64,000 nucleotides of DNA from contig NC_015677.1 of assembly GCF_000215705.1 (NCBI RefSeq), positions 3,608,001 through 3,672,000 of the forward strand. Direction: 5' to 3'. The notes below the pieces were generated by a model that was given only the letters and a program-made list of their open reading frames with translations, was not told the origin of the DNA and made no database searches. A program made the translations under genes and the position numbers. Source of the stretch: Ramlibacter tataouinensis TTB310. Its GTDB lineage: Bacteria; Pseudomonadota; Gammaproteobacteria; Burkholderiales; Burkholderiaceae_C. Of this stretch, positions 26,599 to 35,643 are shown piece by piece (within the stretch, counting starts at the first letter, position 1; each line of letters begins with the position of its first letter).

Positions 26599-27564
26599 AT
26601 GGCGCATGCGCATGACGACACATCGAGCCCCATGACAAACCCCGATCCCTCCCCTTCCGCGCAGGACGAAGACGATGCCGACGGCAGCCCGTCGTGCGTG
26701 ATGGTGTTCAACGCCAGCGACCCCAGCGGTGCTGGCGGCCTGGCCGCCGACATCACCGCCATCGCCTCGGTCGGCGCGCACGCACTGCCCGTGGTTACCG
26801 GCGCATACGCCCGCGACACCACCGAGGTGTTCGACCATTTCGCCTTCGACGAGGAGGCTGTCGGCGAGCAGGCGCGCACCATCCTCGAGGACGCGCCGGT
26901 GCAGGTGTTCAAGGTCGGCTTCGTCGGCAGCCCCGAGGCGATCAGCGCGATCGCCGAGATCGCCGCCGACTACGCCGACGTCCCCGTGATCGCCTACATG
27001 CCCAACCTGTCCTGGTGGGACGAGGGCCAGATCGACCTGTACCTGGACGCCTTCCGCGAGCTGATGCTGCCCCAGACCACCGTGTTGGTGGGAAACCACA
27101 GCACCCTGTGGCGCTGGCTGCTGCCCGACTGGCCCGGCGACCGCAGCCCCACTGCGCGCGACATCGCGAAGGCCGCCTCCGAGCTGGGCGTGCCCTACAC
27201 CCTGGTGACCGGCATCCCGCTGCCCGAACAGTTCATCGACAACGTGCTGGCCACCCCCCAGGCGGTGCTGGGCAGCGAGAAGTTCGAGCGCTTCGAGGCG
27301 GTGTTCTCGGGCGCCGGCGACACCTTGTCGGCCGCGCTCGCGGCGCTGGTGGCCAGCGGCACCGACCTGGCCGCCGCCGCCAGCGAGGCGCTCGCCTACC
27401 TGGACCGCTGCCTGGATGCGGGCTTTCGCCCCGGCATGGGCAACGTGGTGCCGGACCGCCTGTTCTGGGCCCAGCCCGAAGGCGACGACAACGAATCCCT
27501 GACCGAGGAGGAAGCGCAGGCCCTCCAGGTCTTCGACATGCCCGCCCATGACACCAAGCATTGA
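26599..27564 (+). CDS. thiD: Hydroxymethylpyrimidine/phosphomethylpyrimidine kinase-like (ThiD family)
   Basis: A 321-residue ribokinase-fold kinase. After an acidic 30-residue N-terminal extension it has FNASDPSGAGGLAADI (the GxDPSGGAG motif of ThiD) and near residue 235 the anion-hole SGAGDTLSAAL with catalytic Asp. ThiD phosphorylates HMP and HMP-P for thiamine synthesis. It is longer and more divergent than typical ThiD (about 270 residues), so HMP kinase is likely but not certain. ATG 26599 is taken; an ATG at 26632 is possible. hemL follows 51 bases downstream. No TPP riboswitch is seen. Confidence 0.78.
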   Translation: MAHAHDDTSSPMTNPDPSPSAQDEDDADGSPSCVMVFNASDPSGAGGLAADITAIASVGAHALPVVTGAYARDTTEVFDHFAFDEEAVGEQARTILEDAPVQVFKVGFVGSPEAISAIAEIAADYADVPVIAYMPNLSWWDEGQIDLYLDAFRELMLPQTTVLVGNHSTLWRWLLPDWPGDRSPTARDIAKAASELGVPYTLVTGIPLPEQFIDNVLATPQAVLGSEKFERFEAVFSGAGDTLSAALAALVASGTDLAAAASEALAYLDRCLDAGFRPGMGNVVPDRLFWAQPEGDDNESLTEEEAQALQVFDMPAHDTKH

Positions 27565-27615
27565 TTGCCCACCCCCGGGGCGGACCGGAGCCGCCGCGTA
27601 AAGCCCGCGTTCACC

Positions 27616-28914
27616 ATGGATCGAAACCAACAACTCTTCGAGCGCGCCAGGCAGCGCATCCCCGGCGGCGTGAATTCCCCGGTGCGCGCCTTTCGCGCCG
27701 TCGGCGGCACGCCGCGCTTCGTGGCGCGCGCCGAGGGCGCCTGGTTCTGGGACGCCAATGGCCAGCGCTACATCGACTACATCGGCTCGTGGGGCCCGAT
27801 GATCCTGGGCCACGGCCATCCCGCCGTCCTGGAGGCGGTGCAGCAGGCCGCGCGCGACGGCTTCTCCTTCGGCGCACCGACCGAGCGCGAGGTGCAGCTG
27901 GCCGAGGCCATCGTGGCCCTGGTGCCTTCCATGGAGATGGTGCGGCTGGTCAGCTCGGGCACCGAGGCCGCCATGAGCGCCATCCGCCTGGCGCGCGGCG
28001 CCACCGGCCGCGCCAAGATCATCAAGTTCGAGGGCTGCTACCACGGCCACGCCGATGCGCTGCTGGTCAAGGCCGGCTCGGGTCTGGCCACCTTCGGGCA
28101 CCCGACCAGCGCCGGCGTGCCGCCCGAGGTGGCGCAGCACACCCTGGTGCTGGAGTACAACAACCTCGAGCAGCTGGAGGAGGCCTTCGCCCTGCACGGG
28201 CCACAGCTCGCCTGCCTGATGATCGAACCGATCGCCGGAAACATGAACTTTGTGCGCGCCAGCGTGCCGTTCATGCAACGCTGCCGCGAGCTGTGCAGCC
28301 GGCACGGCGCGCTGCTGGTGTTCGACGAGGTGATGACGGGCTTGCGCGTCGGCCTGGGCAGCGCCCAGGGCCTGTATGCCCGGGCCATTCCCGGCTTCCG
28401 CCCGGACCTCACCGTCATGGGCAAGGTCATCGGCGGCGGCATGCCGCTGGCGGCCTTTGGGGGGCCCCGCGCGGTCATGGAGCAGCTGGCGCCGCTCGGG
28501 CCGGTCTACCAGGCGGGCACCTTGTCCGGCAATCCGGTCGCCACCGCCTGCGGCCTGGCGACGCTGCAGGAGATCAGCCAGCCCGGCTTCTTCGAGGCGC
28601 TGTCGGCGCGCACCCGTTCGCTGGTCGACGGCCTGGCCGCTGCGGCGCGGGCCGAAGGCGTGGCCTTCAGCGCCGACTGCGAAGGCGGCATGTTCGGCTT
28701 CTTCCTGCTGCCCCAGCTGCCGCAGAACTACGGCGCGGTCATGAAGACCGACGGCACGCGCTTCAACCGGCTGTTCCATGGCCTGCTCGAGCGCGGCGTG
28801 TACATCGCGCCGGCGCTGTACGAGGCCGGATTCGTGAGCAGCGCCCACAGCGAGGACGACATCGCTCTGACGGTGGCGGCGGCACGCGAGGTGTTCCGGA
28901 CACTGGCCGCGTAA
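27616..28914 (+). CDS. hemL: Glutamate-1-semialdehyde 2,1-aminomutase
   Basis: A 432-residue PLP enzyme of the class III aminotransferase fold: N-terminal [13 protein letters not shown], the [14 protein letters not shown] cofactor-binding segment, FDEVMTG aspartate, and Lys270 in [10 protein letters not shown] as the Schiff-base lysine. It converts glutamate-1-semialdehyde to 5-aminolevulinate for haem. The ATG at 27616 ([11 protein letters not shown]) matches the usual N-terminus; an earlier in-frame start would add 17 unconserved residues. No clear Shine-Dalgarno is visible. Convergent with the lipoprotein gene at 28947. Confidence 0.96.
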   Translation: MDRNQQLFERARQRIPGGVNSPVRAFRAVGGTPRFVARAEGAWFWDANGQRYIDYIGSWGPMILGHGHPAVLEAVQQAARDGFSFGAPTEREVQLAEAIVALVPSMEMVRLVSSGTEAAMSAIRLARGATGRAKIIKFEGCYHGHADALLVKAGSGLATFGHPTSAGVPPEVAQHTLVLEYNNLEQLEEAFALHGPQLACLMIEPIAGNMNFVRASVPFMQRCRELCSRHGALLVFDEVMTGLRVGLGSAQGLYARAIPGFRPDLTVMGKVIGGGMPLAAFGGPRAVMEQLAPLGPVYQAGTLSGNPVATACGLATLQEISQPGFFEALSARTRSLVDGLAAAARAEGVAFSADCEGGMFGFFLLPQLPQNYGAVMKTDGTRFNRLFHGLLERGVYIAPALYEAGFVSSAHSEDDIALTVAAAREVFRTLAA

Positions 28915-28923
28915 GTGTCATCC

Positions 28924-28945
28924 GCCGCGCCGCGGGGCCCGCGGC
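28924..28945. terminator. GC hairpin between convergent genes
   Basis: GCCGCG (28924-28929) can pair with CGCGGC (28940-28945) in the 32-base gap between hemL and the convergent lipoprotein gene. No U-tract follows on either strand, so if it terminates transcription it does so weakly or with Rho. Confidence 0.25.
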
Positions 28946-28946
28946 G

Positions 28947-30515
28947 TCATTTCCAGCTCGTGCCCTCGTCCTGCGTCCAGGCCAGCGTGCCGGCCGAGTT
29001 CTGGTAGCCGAGCCGCCGGCTGGCGGGGTCGAACATCAGCACGCCGCCCCAGAAGCGGTCCATGTTGGGCGGCAGCGTGCCGGCCGCCTTCCAGGTCCTT
29101 CCGGCGTCCACGGTCTTGTACAAGGCGGGCACGGGCTTCCAGGCGCCGAAGGGGCTGGCCAGCACGTAGGCCTCGGTCTTGGACGTGAAGATCGGCAGCG
29201 TGGTGTGCAAGTACTTGTCCACCTGGAACCAGCTCTTGCCGTAGTCGGACGTGGCCCAGAAGGCGGGTGCCGCGCTCATGGTGAGCACCACGCCGTCGGG
29301 CGCGCCGCGCAGCCGGACCACGCGCGACTCGGGCTTGTGCTGCTCCCACGCGCCGGTGCGCAGGTCCATGGAGGACAGCCACTCCGGATCCGGCGTGTAG
29401 ATCACCAGGCGCTCGCGCGTGACCGCCGCGTTCGGGTGCGCCTGGCCCATGGACCGGAACGCGACCGAGTTGCCCTCGGCGGTGGCGGCGAGCGTCCCGC
29501 GTTCGATGCGGCGCACCTCGCGCCAGCTCCAGGTGGCGGCCTGGGGATCGGCCGCGTGCACCACGGCACCCAGCGGCGTGCGGCTGGCCAGGTAGACCGT
29601 GCCGTCCGGCGCCTGCGTCACCGTCAGGGCCACCGCCGCCTTGGAGCCCGGCGTGGGCAGCTGACGCCAGGTCTTGCGGTCCGGCGAGGACATGGCCACG
29701 TAGCCCTCCTCGCCGGCCGCCAGCAGGCGGCCGTCGGCGAGCGGCGCGACTGTCGTGAGCTGGTGCACCGTGTCCGCCTGGTAGCGCGCCCCCTTGGCCA
29801 GGTCGAACACCGTGCCGAGCCTGCCGGTGGACCAGGGTGTGCCCTGGGCATCGAGCACCGGGAAGCCCGCGGGCCCCACCTGGCGCTGCGCGTAAGCGAG
29901 CTGCAGCTTGAGCAGCGCCGCCTCCGCGGCAGGCAGCGGCGACGACCAGGTGGTCTCGGGTCCGGCCTCCAGCTTGGCTGCCAGGCCGGGGTTGGCATGG
30001 CGCAGCCACTCGCGCGCCGCGATCGGCGTGCTTTCCCGCGGCGCCACGAAGCGGCCGTCCTGCAGCGGGGTGAACACCACGGAAGCCAGGTTCGCCAGGC
30101 CGCCGGCCCGCACCTCGAAGCGATTGGCCTCGCGGTCCAATGGCACCTTGAGCGTGTGATGGCGCTGCACCACGCCCAGGTCCTCGACGTCGAAGCCGTA
30201 CAGCTCGCGGGTCTGGTAGCGGCCGGCCGGGACGATGCCGGTGAAGCGGTAGCTGTCGCCGCCCAGCGGGGCTTGCGGCTGGAGCTTGTAGTCCTGCTGC
30301 GTGTCCAGGTTCCGGATCGCCAGGTGCCTGAGGGTGCGCTGGTGCAGGCTCACCACGCGCACCGTCACCACGCCCTCGTTCTCGCGCAATTCGGTCTTGT
30401 CCGAGATGGCCGTGGTTGCGCAGCCCGCCAGGCCGGCGGCCAGGACCAGGGAAGCTGTCCAGGCGCACAGGCGCCCCAGCCAGCGCCGGCGTTGGCCGGC
30501 GGCAGTCGTCATCAT
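28947..30515 (-). CDS. Lipoprotein with Asp-box (BNR) beta-propeller repeats, function unknown
   Basis: A 522-residue lipoprotein (lipobox LAAGLAGC). The first 130 mature residues look like a beta-sandwich. From about residue 230 there are at least four Asp-box-like turns: SPDRKTW, SDYGKSW, VDAGRTW and QDEGTSW, the mark of sialidase-like or sortilin-like propellers. It lacks the arginine triad I would need to call it a sialidase. It lies 111 bases downstream of the M42 peptidase gene on the same strand, so it could be read through from the NAGGN operon, but a functional link is unproven. Confidence 0.7.
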   Translation of the reverse strand: MMTTAAGQRRRWLGRLCAWTASLVLAAGLAGCATTAISDKTELRENEGVVTVRVVSLHQRTLRHLAIRNLDTQQDYKLQPQAPLGGDSYRFTGIVPAGRYQTRELYGFDVEDLGVVQRHHTLKVPLDREANRFEVRAGGLANLASVVFTPLQDGRFVAPRESTPIAAREWLRHANPGLAAKLEAGPETTWSSPLPAAEAALLKLQLAYAQRQVGPAGFPVLDAQGTPWSTGRLGTVFDLAKGARYQADTVHQLTTVAPLADGRLLAAGEEGYVAMSSPDRKTWRQLPTPGSKAAVALTVTQAPDGTVYLASRTPLGAVVHAADPQAATWSWREVRRIERGTLAATAEGNSVAFRSMGQAHPNAAVTRERLVIYTPDPEWLSSMDLRTGAWEQHKPESRVVRLRGAPDGVVLTMSAAPAFWATSDYGKSWFQVDKYLHTTLPIFTSKTEAYVLASPFGAWKPVPALYKTVDAGRTWKAAGTLPPNMDRFWGGVLMFDPASRRLGYQNSAGTLAWTQDEGTSWK

Positions 30516-30626
30516 GGTGGGTCCCCTCCCGCTGATGCGGTGTGCGGGGCATCTTATCGGCCGCTTTTCGCAGCCGACAAGCGACTGCAGGGCGGGGGTG
30601 GCGCGATCGCAACAGGCTGGCGGCGC

Positions 30627-31868
30627 CTACGGCTCCTGCGGACTCGCGTCCGGCGCCTCCTCGCGGCTGCGTGCCTCGGGCAGGTCGATCAGTTCGCCCA
30701 CCTCGGGCAGCGAGGTGCCGCCCACTGGCGCCAGCTGCTGCGCGTCCAGCTGGTGCGAGAAGCTTTCCACCGAGTCGCGCCGGCGCTCGCGGTCGCCGGG
30801 CACAGTGGGGCCGCACTGGATGTAGATCGCCAGCAGCTCGGCCAGGTGCTTGAGCGTCTCGACGTGCGTGCGCTCGTAGCCGTGCGTGGCGTCGGTCCCG
30901 AAACACAGCAGGGCGGTGCGCACGTCCGCCCCCGCGCTCACGGCCGATCCGGCGTCCGAATGGTAGAAGGGAAAGACGTCGCGGTGGCTGGGGATCCCGT
31001 GCTCGGCGCACATGCGCAGCAGCTTGCGCGTGAGGTGGTAGTCGTGCGGGCCGGCCGAGTCCATCAGGGGGATGGTGACGCCATATTCGCGCGCGCCCTG
31101 CCCCGCGGCGACCGGCCCGATGTCCACGCCGATCACCTCGCTCACGTCCTCCTCGATCACCGCGCGCGCGCCCGAGCCCACCTCCTCGCTCAGGGTGAAG
31201 ACCGGATGGCAGTCCATCGGCACCTCCGCGCCGCTGTCGACCACCGCCTTCAGCGCCGCCAGCAGGGCCGCGACGCCGGCCTTGTTGTCGAGGTAGCGCG
31301 AGACGATGTAGCCGTTGTCCAGCACCTCGGGGTTGGCGTCGAAAGCCACGAAATCACCCACCTGGATGCCCAGGGCGGCCACGTCGCCGGCCGAGTCGAT
31401 CGGCTGGTCGATGCGCAGCTCCAGCTGCGCCCAGTTCACCGGCTGGCTGTCGATCTCCTCGTTGTAGACATGGCCCGAGGCCTTCAGCGGCAGCACCGAG
31501 CCGCGGTAGCGGCCCTGGTCGGTGAACAGGGTGACGCGCCCGCCCTCGGCCCAGCGGCTCGACCAGGTGCCGATGGGCATGAGCGCCAGCCGGCCCGTCG
31601 GCTTGACCGCCCGCACCATGGCGCCGAGCGTGTCCAGGTGCGCGACGATGGCGCAGGCGGGGCTGCCGCGCCGGCGCTCCGGCAGCGTGCGCTTGAGGAT
31701 GCCGCGGATGGTGCCGCGCCGCGTCAGCTCGTAGGGCACGCCGATGCTGTCCAGCTGGCCGCCGGTGTAGTGCACGATCTCGTCGGTCAGGCCCGCCGGG
31801 CTGGGAATGGCCAGCAGCTCCAGCAGCGTGCTTCTCAGGTAGCCGACGTCGATCTCCAGCTTGCGCAT
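30627..31868 (-). CDS. M42-family peptidase of the NAGGN osmolyte cluster
   Basis: A 413-residue di-metal aminopeptidase-like protein with M42 ligands in order: His in VAHLDTLGA, Asp in LDNKAGVAAL, Glu-Glu in LSEEVGSGA, Asp in GVDIGP, and His in DATHGYERTH. Members next to asnO and ngg are annotated as osmoprotectant NAGGN-system peptidases, thought to turn over or tailor the dipeptide, though the activity is not proven. It starts 6 bases after ngg. The last 60 residues are a charged, Pro-rich tail outside the peptidase fold. Confidence 0.9.
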   Translation of the reverse strand: MRKLEIDVGYLRSTLLELLAIPSPAGLTDEIVHYTGGQLDSIGVPYELTRRGTIRGILKRTLPERRRGSPACAIVAHLDTLGAMVRAVKPTGRLALMPIGTWSSRWAEGGRVTLFTDQGRYRGSVLPLKASGHVYNEEIDSQPVNWAQLELRIDQPIDSAGDVAALGIQVGDFVAFDANPEVLDNGYIVSRYLDNKAGVAALLAALKAVVDSGAEVPMDCHPVFTLSEEVGSGARAVIEEDVSEVIGVDIGPVAAGQGAREYGVTIPLMDSAGPHDYHLTRKLLRMCAEHGIPSHRDVFPFYHSDAGSAVSAGADVRTALLCFGTDATHGYERTHVETLKHLAELLAIYIQCGPTVPGDRERRRDSVESFSHQLDAQQLAPVGGTSLPEVGELIDLPEARSREEAPDASPQEP

Positions 31869-31874
31869 GGCGCC

Positions 31875-33644
31875 TCAGGCCGTGAAGGGAAAGAGCAGGT
31901 CCACGAAGCGTTGCGCCGTGGGCTGGGGTTCGTGGTTCGCCAGGCCGGGCCGCTCGTTCGCCTCGATGACCACGTACTCCGGCTGGTCGGGCGAAGGCAC
32001 CAGGAAATCGAGGCCGACCACCGGGATGCGCAGCGCGCGCGCGGCCGTCTCGGCCGCCTCGCGCAGCAGCGGGTGCAGCTGCGCCGTGACGTCGTGGATG
32101 GTGCCGCCGGTATGCAGGTTGGCGGTCTTGCGCACGTTCACCGCCTGGCCGGGCGGCAGCACCGAATCCATCGCCAGGCCCTGGCCGGCCAGGCACCGCT
32201 CGGTCTCGGCATCCACCGGGATCCTGCTCTCGCCGCCGGTAGCGGCGGCGCGGCGCGCGCTCTGGCGCTCGATCAGCTTGGCGACGGTGGACTGGCCGTC
32301 GCCGACGATCTCGGCCGGCCGGCGGATCGCGGCGGCCACCACCTTGTAGCCGATGACCACGATGCGCAGGTCCTGCCCGGCGCAGAACTCCTCGATGACC
32401 ACATGGCCGCCCTCCTTGGCGGCGCGCGCGATCGCCTCGACCAGGTGCGGCTCGGTCCGCACGTCGACGCTGATGCCCCGGCCCTGTTCGCCCAGGGCGG
32501 GCTTGACCACCACCGAGCCGCATTCGCACATGAACGCGGCATCGGCCTGCGCATCGCCGGCGGTGCGCTGCCTGGGCACGCGCAGGCCGATGGACGCGAG
32601 CCGCCGCAGCGTGAGCACCTTGTCCTGGCACCAGGTCATGGCGACGCCGCCGGTCAGCTCGGTGAGCGACTCGCGGCACAGCACCTCGTGCCCGAAGTGG
32701 CGCAGCTTGAAGATGCCCGCCGGCGCGTCGACCACCTCGGCGCTGATGCCGCGGCGGCGCGCCTCGTCCACGATCAGGCGCGCGTAGGGGTTCAGCCCCG
32801 AGACATCCTCGGTGTCGCCGAAGAGGCGCTGGTTGATCGCGTTCTTGTGCTTGATGACGAAGCCCGCCGCCTTCTGGAAGCCGAGCCGCTGGTACAGGCC
32901 GATGGCGTGCTCGTTGTCGTGCAGCACCGACAGGTCGAGGAAGGCGCGTCCGCGCCGGGCGAAGTGCGCGACCAGGTACTGCGTCAGCGACTCGCCGGCG
33001 CCGGACACCCGCGTCTGTGGATCCACCGCCAGGCACCACAGGCTGGTGCCACCCTGGGGATCGTCGAAGGCGGCCACGTGGTCGATGCCGAGCACCGAGC
33101 CGATCACCTCGCCGGTGCGCTCGTCCTCGGCGACCAGGTAGGTCAGGGCCTCGGACTGTCGCTGGGCCCAGACCACCGCCGGGTCCAGCGGCACCATGCG
33201 GCGCATGGCGTAGAGGCGGTTGATCGCGGCAATGTCGGCGCGCGTGGTCAGGGGGCGCACGACGACCCCTGGAGCGGGACGGTCGACACGGACATCCGCC
33301 GCGTCGAGCGGCCGGCGGAACAGGAGCGAGGGGTCGAGGAACAGCTGGCTGGGCGCCTCGGCCAGCACCAGCTGCGGATCCTCCACGTACAGGGCGATGT
33401 CGCGGCGGCCCGGCTGTTCCTGGAGCAGGGCCTGCGCCAGTTGCTTGGGCGACTCGAAGGACGGCGCATACAGCAGCCGTCCCCAGCCGCAGTCGAGGAT
33501 GCCGTGGCGGCCCTGCGTGCCGGACTCCGCCGCGGGGGCCCGTTGGGCCTTGTTCGTCATCGTCGCCGGGGCGACGACGCCGCCGTCGCCCAGGGGGCCG
33601 ACACCGTGCGTGGAGGGTTCCAGTTGGAGTTGGACGACGGTCAT
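31875..33644 (-). CDS. ngg: N-acetylglutaminylglutamine synthetase (GNAT plus ATP-grasp fusion)
   Basis: A 589-residue bifunctional enzyme: an N-terminal GNAT acetyltransferase (about residues 90-260, with LWCLAVDP and a GLYQRLGF acetyl-CoA segment) joined to a C-terminal ATP-grasp ligase (about 290-589, with VVVKPALGEQGRGIS, VIEEF and EANERPG). Established knowledge: Ngg makes N-acetylglutaminylglutamine, whose amide form (made with AsnO) is an osmoprotectant. The ATG at 33644 follows asnO by 19 bases. The residue string VVQLQLEPS opens the protein; the first 60 residues are poorly conserved in appearance. Confidence 0.92.
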   Translation of the reverse strand: MTVVQLQLEPSTHGVGPLGDGGVVAPATMTNKAQRAPAAESGTQGRHGILDCGWGRLLYAPSFESPKQLAQALLQEQPGRRDIALYVEDPQLVLAEAPSQLFLDPSLLFRRPLDAADVRVDRPAPGVVVRPLTTRADIAAINRLYAMRRMVPLDPAVVWAQRQSEALTYLVAEDERTGEVIGSVLGIDHVAAFDDPQGGTSLWCLAVDPQTRVSGAGESLTQYLVAHFARRGRAFLDLSVLHDNEHAIGLYQRLGFQKAAGFVIKHKNAINQRLFGDTEDVSGLNPYARLIVDEARRRGISAEVVDAPAGIFKLRHFGHEVLCRESLTELTGGVAMTWCQDKVLTLRRLASIGLRVPRQRTAGDAQADAAFMCECGSVVVKPALGEQGRGISVDVRTEPHLVEAIARAAKEGGHVVIEEFCAGQDLRIVVIGYKVVAAAIRRPAEIVGDGQSTVAKLIERQSARRAAATGGESRIPVDAETERCLAGQGLAMDSVLPPGQAVNVRKTANLHTGGTIHDVTAQLHPLLREAAETAARALRIPVVGLDFLVPSPDQPEYVVIEANERPGLANHEPQPTAQRFVDLLFPFTA

Positions 33645-33663
33645 GGGAAAGCTGTCTCCTGGT

Positions 33664-35451
33664 TCAGATCCGGTGCGCCTGCAGCCAGGCCTCCAGCAGC
33701 GCGGCCTGCCAGAGCTTGGAGCCGCGCAGCGGCGTGATGTGTTCGTCGGGTGCCTCGAACATGCGGTCGATCGCGTCGCGGCGGAACAGCCCGCGCTCAC
33801 GCGCGGCCCGCGAGCCGAGCGTGTCGCGCACGTAGTCGAGGAAGTCGCCGCGCAGGTACTTCAGGGCCGGCACCGGGAAGTAGCCCTTGGGCCGGTCGAT
33901 GACCTCGGCGGGGATCACCTGCCGCGCGGCCTCCTTGAGCACGTGCTTGCCGCCCTGGGCGATCTTGTGGCGCGCCGGGATGCGAGCCGCCAGCTCGACC
34001 AGCTCGTGGTCGAGGAAAGGCACGCGCGCCTCCAGCCCGAAGGCCATGGTCATGTTGTCGACGCGCTTGACCGGGTCGTCCACCAGCATCACCGTGGTGT
34101 CCAGTCGCAGGGCGCGGTCGATCGCGCTGCCCGCCCCCGGCTGGCTGAAATGCGCCTGGACGAACTGCGTGCTCCAGTCCTCGCTGACCCAGGTCGACTG
34201 CAGCAGGGAGCCGATCTCCTCGTGGCCGCGGTCGAAGAACACGCGGCGATAGGCGTCGACGGCCGCGGCCGGGTCGGGGTCCGGGATCTGCGCCATCGGC
34301 GGGTACCAGTGGTAGCCGCCGAACACCTCGTCGGCCCCCTGGCCGCTCTGCACCACCCGGCTGTGCTTGGAAACCGCCTGCGACAGCAGGTAGAAGGCCA
34401 CCGCGTCGTGGCTGACCATGGGCTCGGCCATCGCCTGGATCGCCTCGGGCAGCGTCTCCAGCAGCAGGTCGCCGGGCACCTGCAGCTTCTGGTGCACGGT
34501 TCCGTAGTGGCGCGCGACCAGGTCGGAGTATCGGAATTCGTCGCCCGCCTCCTCGTCCACGGCCTCGAAGCCGATGGAGTAGGTGCGCAGGTCGGTCGTG
34601 CCCGCCTCGGCCAGCAGGCCGGTGATCAGGCTCGAGTCGAGCCCGCCCGACAGCAGCACGCCCACCGGAACGTCGGAGACCAGCCGCCGCTTGACCGACA
34701 CGCGCAGCGTCTCGAGCACGCGGGATTTCCAGTCCTCGAAACTGCAGCGCTCGTCCTCGGCGCTGCGGTCGAAGCCGAGGTTCCACCATCGGGCATGCTC
34801 CATGCGGCCGTCCGGATGCACGGTCATCAGGCTGCCCGGCGCCAGCTTGCGCACGCCGCGCAGGATGGTGAGCGGCGCCGGAACCACGGCATGGAAGCTC
34901 AGGTAGTGGTGCAGGGCCTGCGGGTCCAGCCAGGTGTCCACGCCCTCGCCCGCCAGCAGCGCAGGCAGGGTCGAGGCGAAGCGCAGCCGCTTCGCGTTCG
35001 CGGTGTAGTACAGCGGCTTGATGCCCAGGCGGTCGCGTGCCAGGTAGGTGATGCCGCTGTCGCGTTCCCACAGCGCGAAGGCGAACATGCCGTAGAAGCG
35101 GTCGAGCGCCTTGGGACCCCATGCGTGCCAGGCCTTGATGATGACCTCGGTATCGCCCGTCGAGCTGAATTCGTAGCCCCGGGCCGCCAGTTCCTCGCGC
35201 AGCTCGTGGTGGTTGTAGATGGCCCCGTTGAACACGATGCCCATGCCCAGCCCGTTGTCGACGAAGGGCTGGTGGGCACGCAGGCTCAGGTCCATGATGC
35301 TGAGCCGGCGATGGCCGAAGCAGCGCGCACCCAGACTGAACAGCCCTTCGCCGTCGGGGCCGCGGCGTGACTGGGTCTGGGTCATCTCGACCACGGTCCG
35401 CACATCGGCCAAGCCGCCGTCGAAGCGCAGTTCTCCTGCAATGCCGCACAT
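33664..35451 (-). CDS. asnO: AsnO: asparagine synthetase-like amidotransferase of NAGGN synthesis
   Basis: A 595-residue class II glutamine amidotransferase: after removal of Met1, Cys2 (MCGIAGELRF) is the nucleophile of the glutaminase domain (2-200); the synthetase domain follows, with the pyrophosphate loop LLSGGLDSS at about 264-272. AsnO amidates N-acetylglutaminylglutamine to the osmolyte NAGGN. The start at 35451 is forced by the need for Cys2 and has GAAGGGAA about 11 bases upstream. It is the first gene of asnO-ngg-M42. The 192 bases upstream, before purH, should carry its promoter, but I could not pick one out. Confidence 0.93.
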   Translation of the reverse strand: MCGIAGELRFDGGLADVRTVVEMTQTQSRRGPDGEGLFSLGARCFGHRRLSIMDLSLRAHQPFVDNGLGMGIVFNGAIYNHHELREELAARGYEFSSTGDTEVIIKAWHAWGPKALDRFYGMFAFALWERDSGITYLARDRLGIKPLYYTANAKRLRFASTLPALLAGEGVDTWLDPQALHHYLSFHAVVPAPLTILRGVRKLAPGSLMTVHPDGRMEHARWWNLGFDRSAEDERCSFEDWKSRVLETLRVSVKRRLVSDVPVGVLLSGGLDSSLITGLLAEAGTTDLRTYSIGFEAVDEEAGDEFRYSDLVARHYGTVHQKLQVPGDLLLETLPEAIQAMAEPMVSHDAVAFYLLSQAVSKHSRVVQSGQGADEVFGGYHWYPPMAQIPDPDPAAAVDAYRRVFFDRGHEEIGSLLQSTWVSEDWSTQFVQAHFSQPGAGSAIDRALRLDTTVMLVDDPVKRVDNMTMAFGLEARVPFLDHELVELAARIPARHKIAQGGKHVLKEAARQVIPAEVIDRPKGYFPVPALKYLRGDFLDYVRDTLGSRAARERGLFRRDAIDRMFEAPDEHITPLRGSKLWQAALLEAWLQAHRI

Positions 35452-35643
35452 GAGATCAGGTTCCCTTCGAGATTGCGCAAGCCGAAGAGGCAAGGCAAGA
35501 CGCCCCCGGATCCGTGCACGCCCACGCGCGCCGGACAGGGCAATGGTCTGATCAGGCAGGGTACCGACGCTGGCGGACCTGGGCTGTCGGACAACTCCGC
35601 AGGAAACACCAAGCGCCCGCCCCGAGCTGGGCGCGGTGAGGGC

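Noticed and set aside
27561..33737. A 2058-codon open frame on the plus strand running past hemL and antisense to the lipoprotein and NAGGN genes
   Set aside because: High GC makes stop codons rare. It runs antisense to four genes with recognisable domains and codes for repetitive Arg/Gly/Pro/Ala-rich text with no motif.
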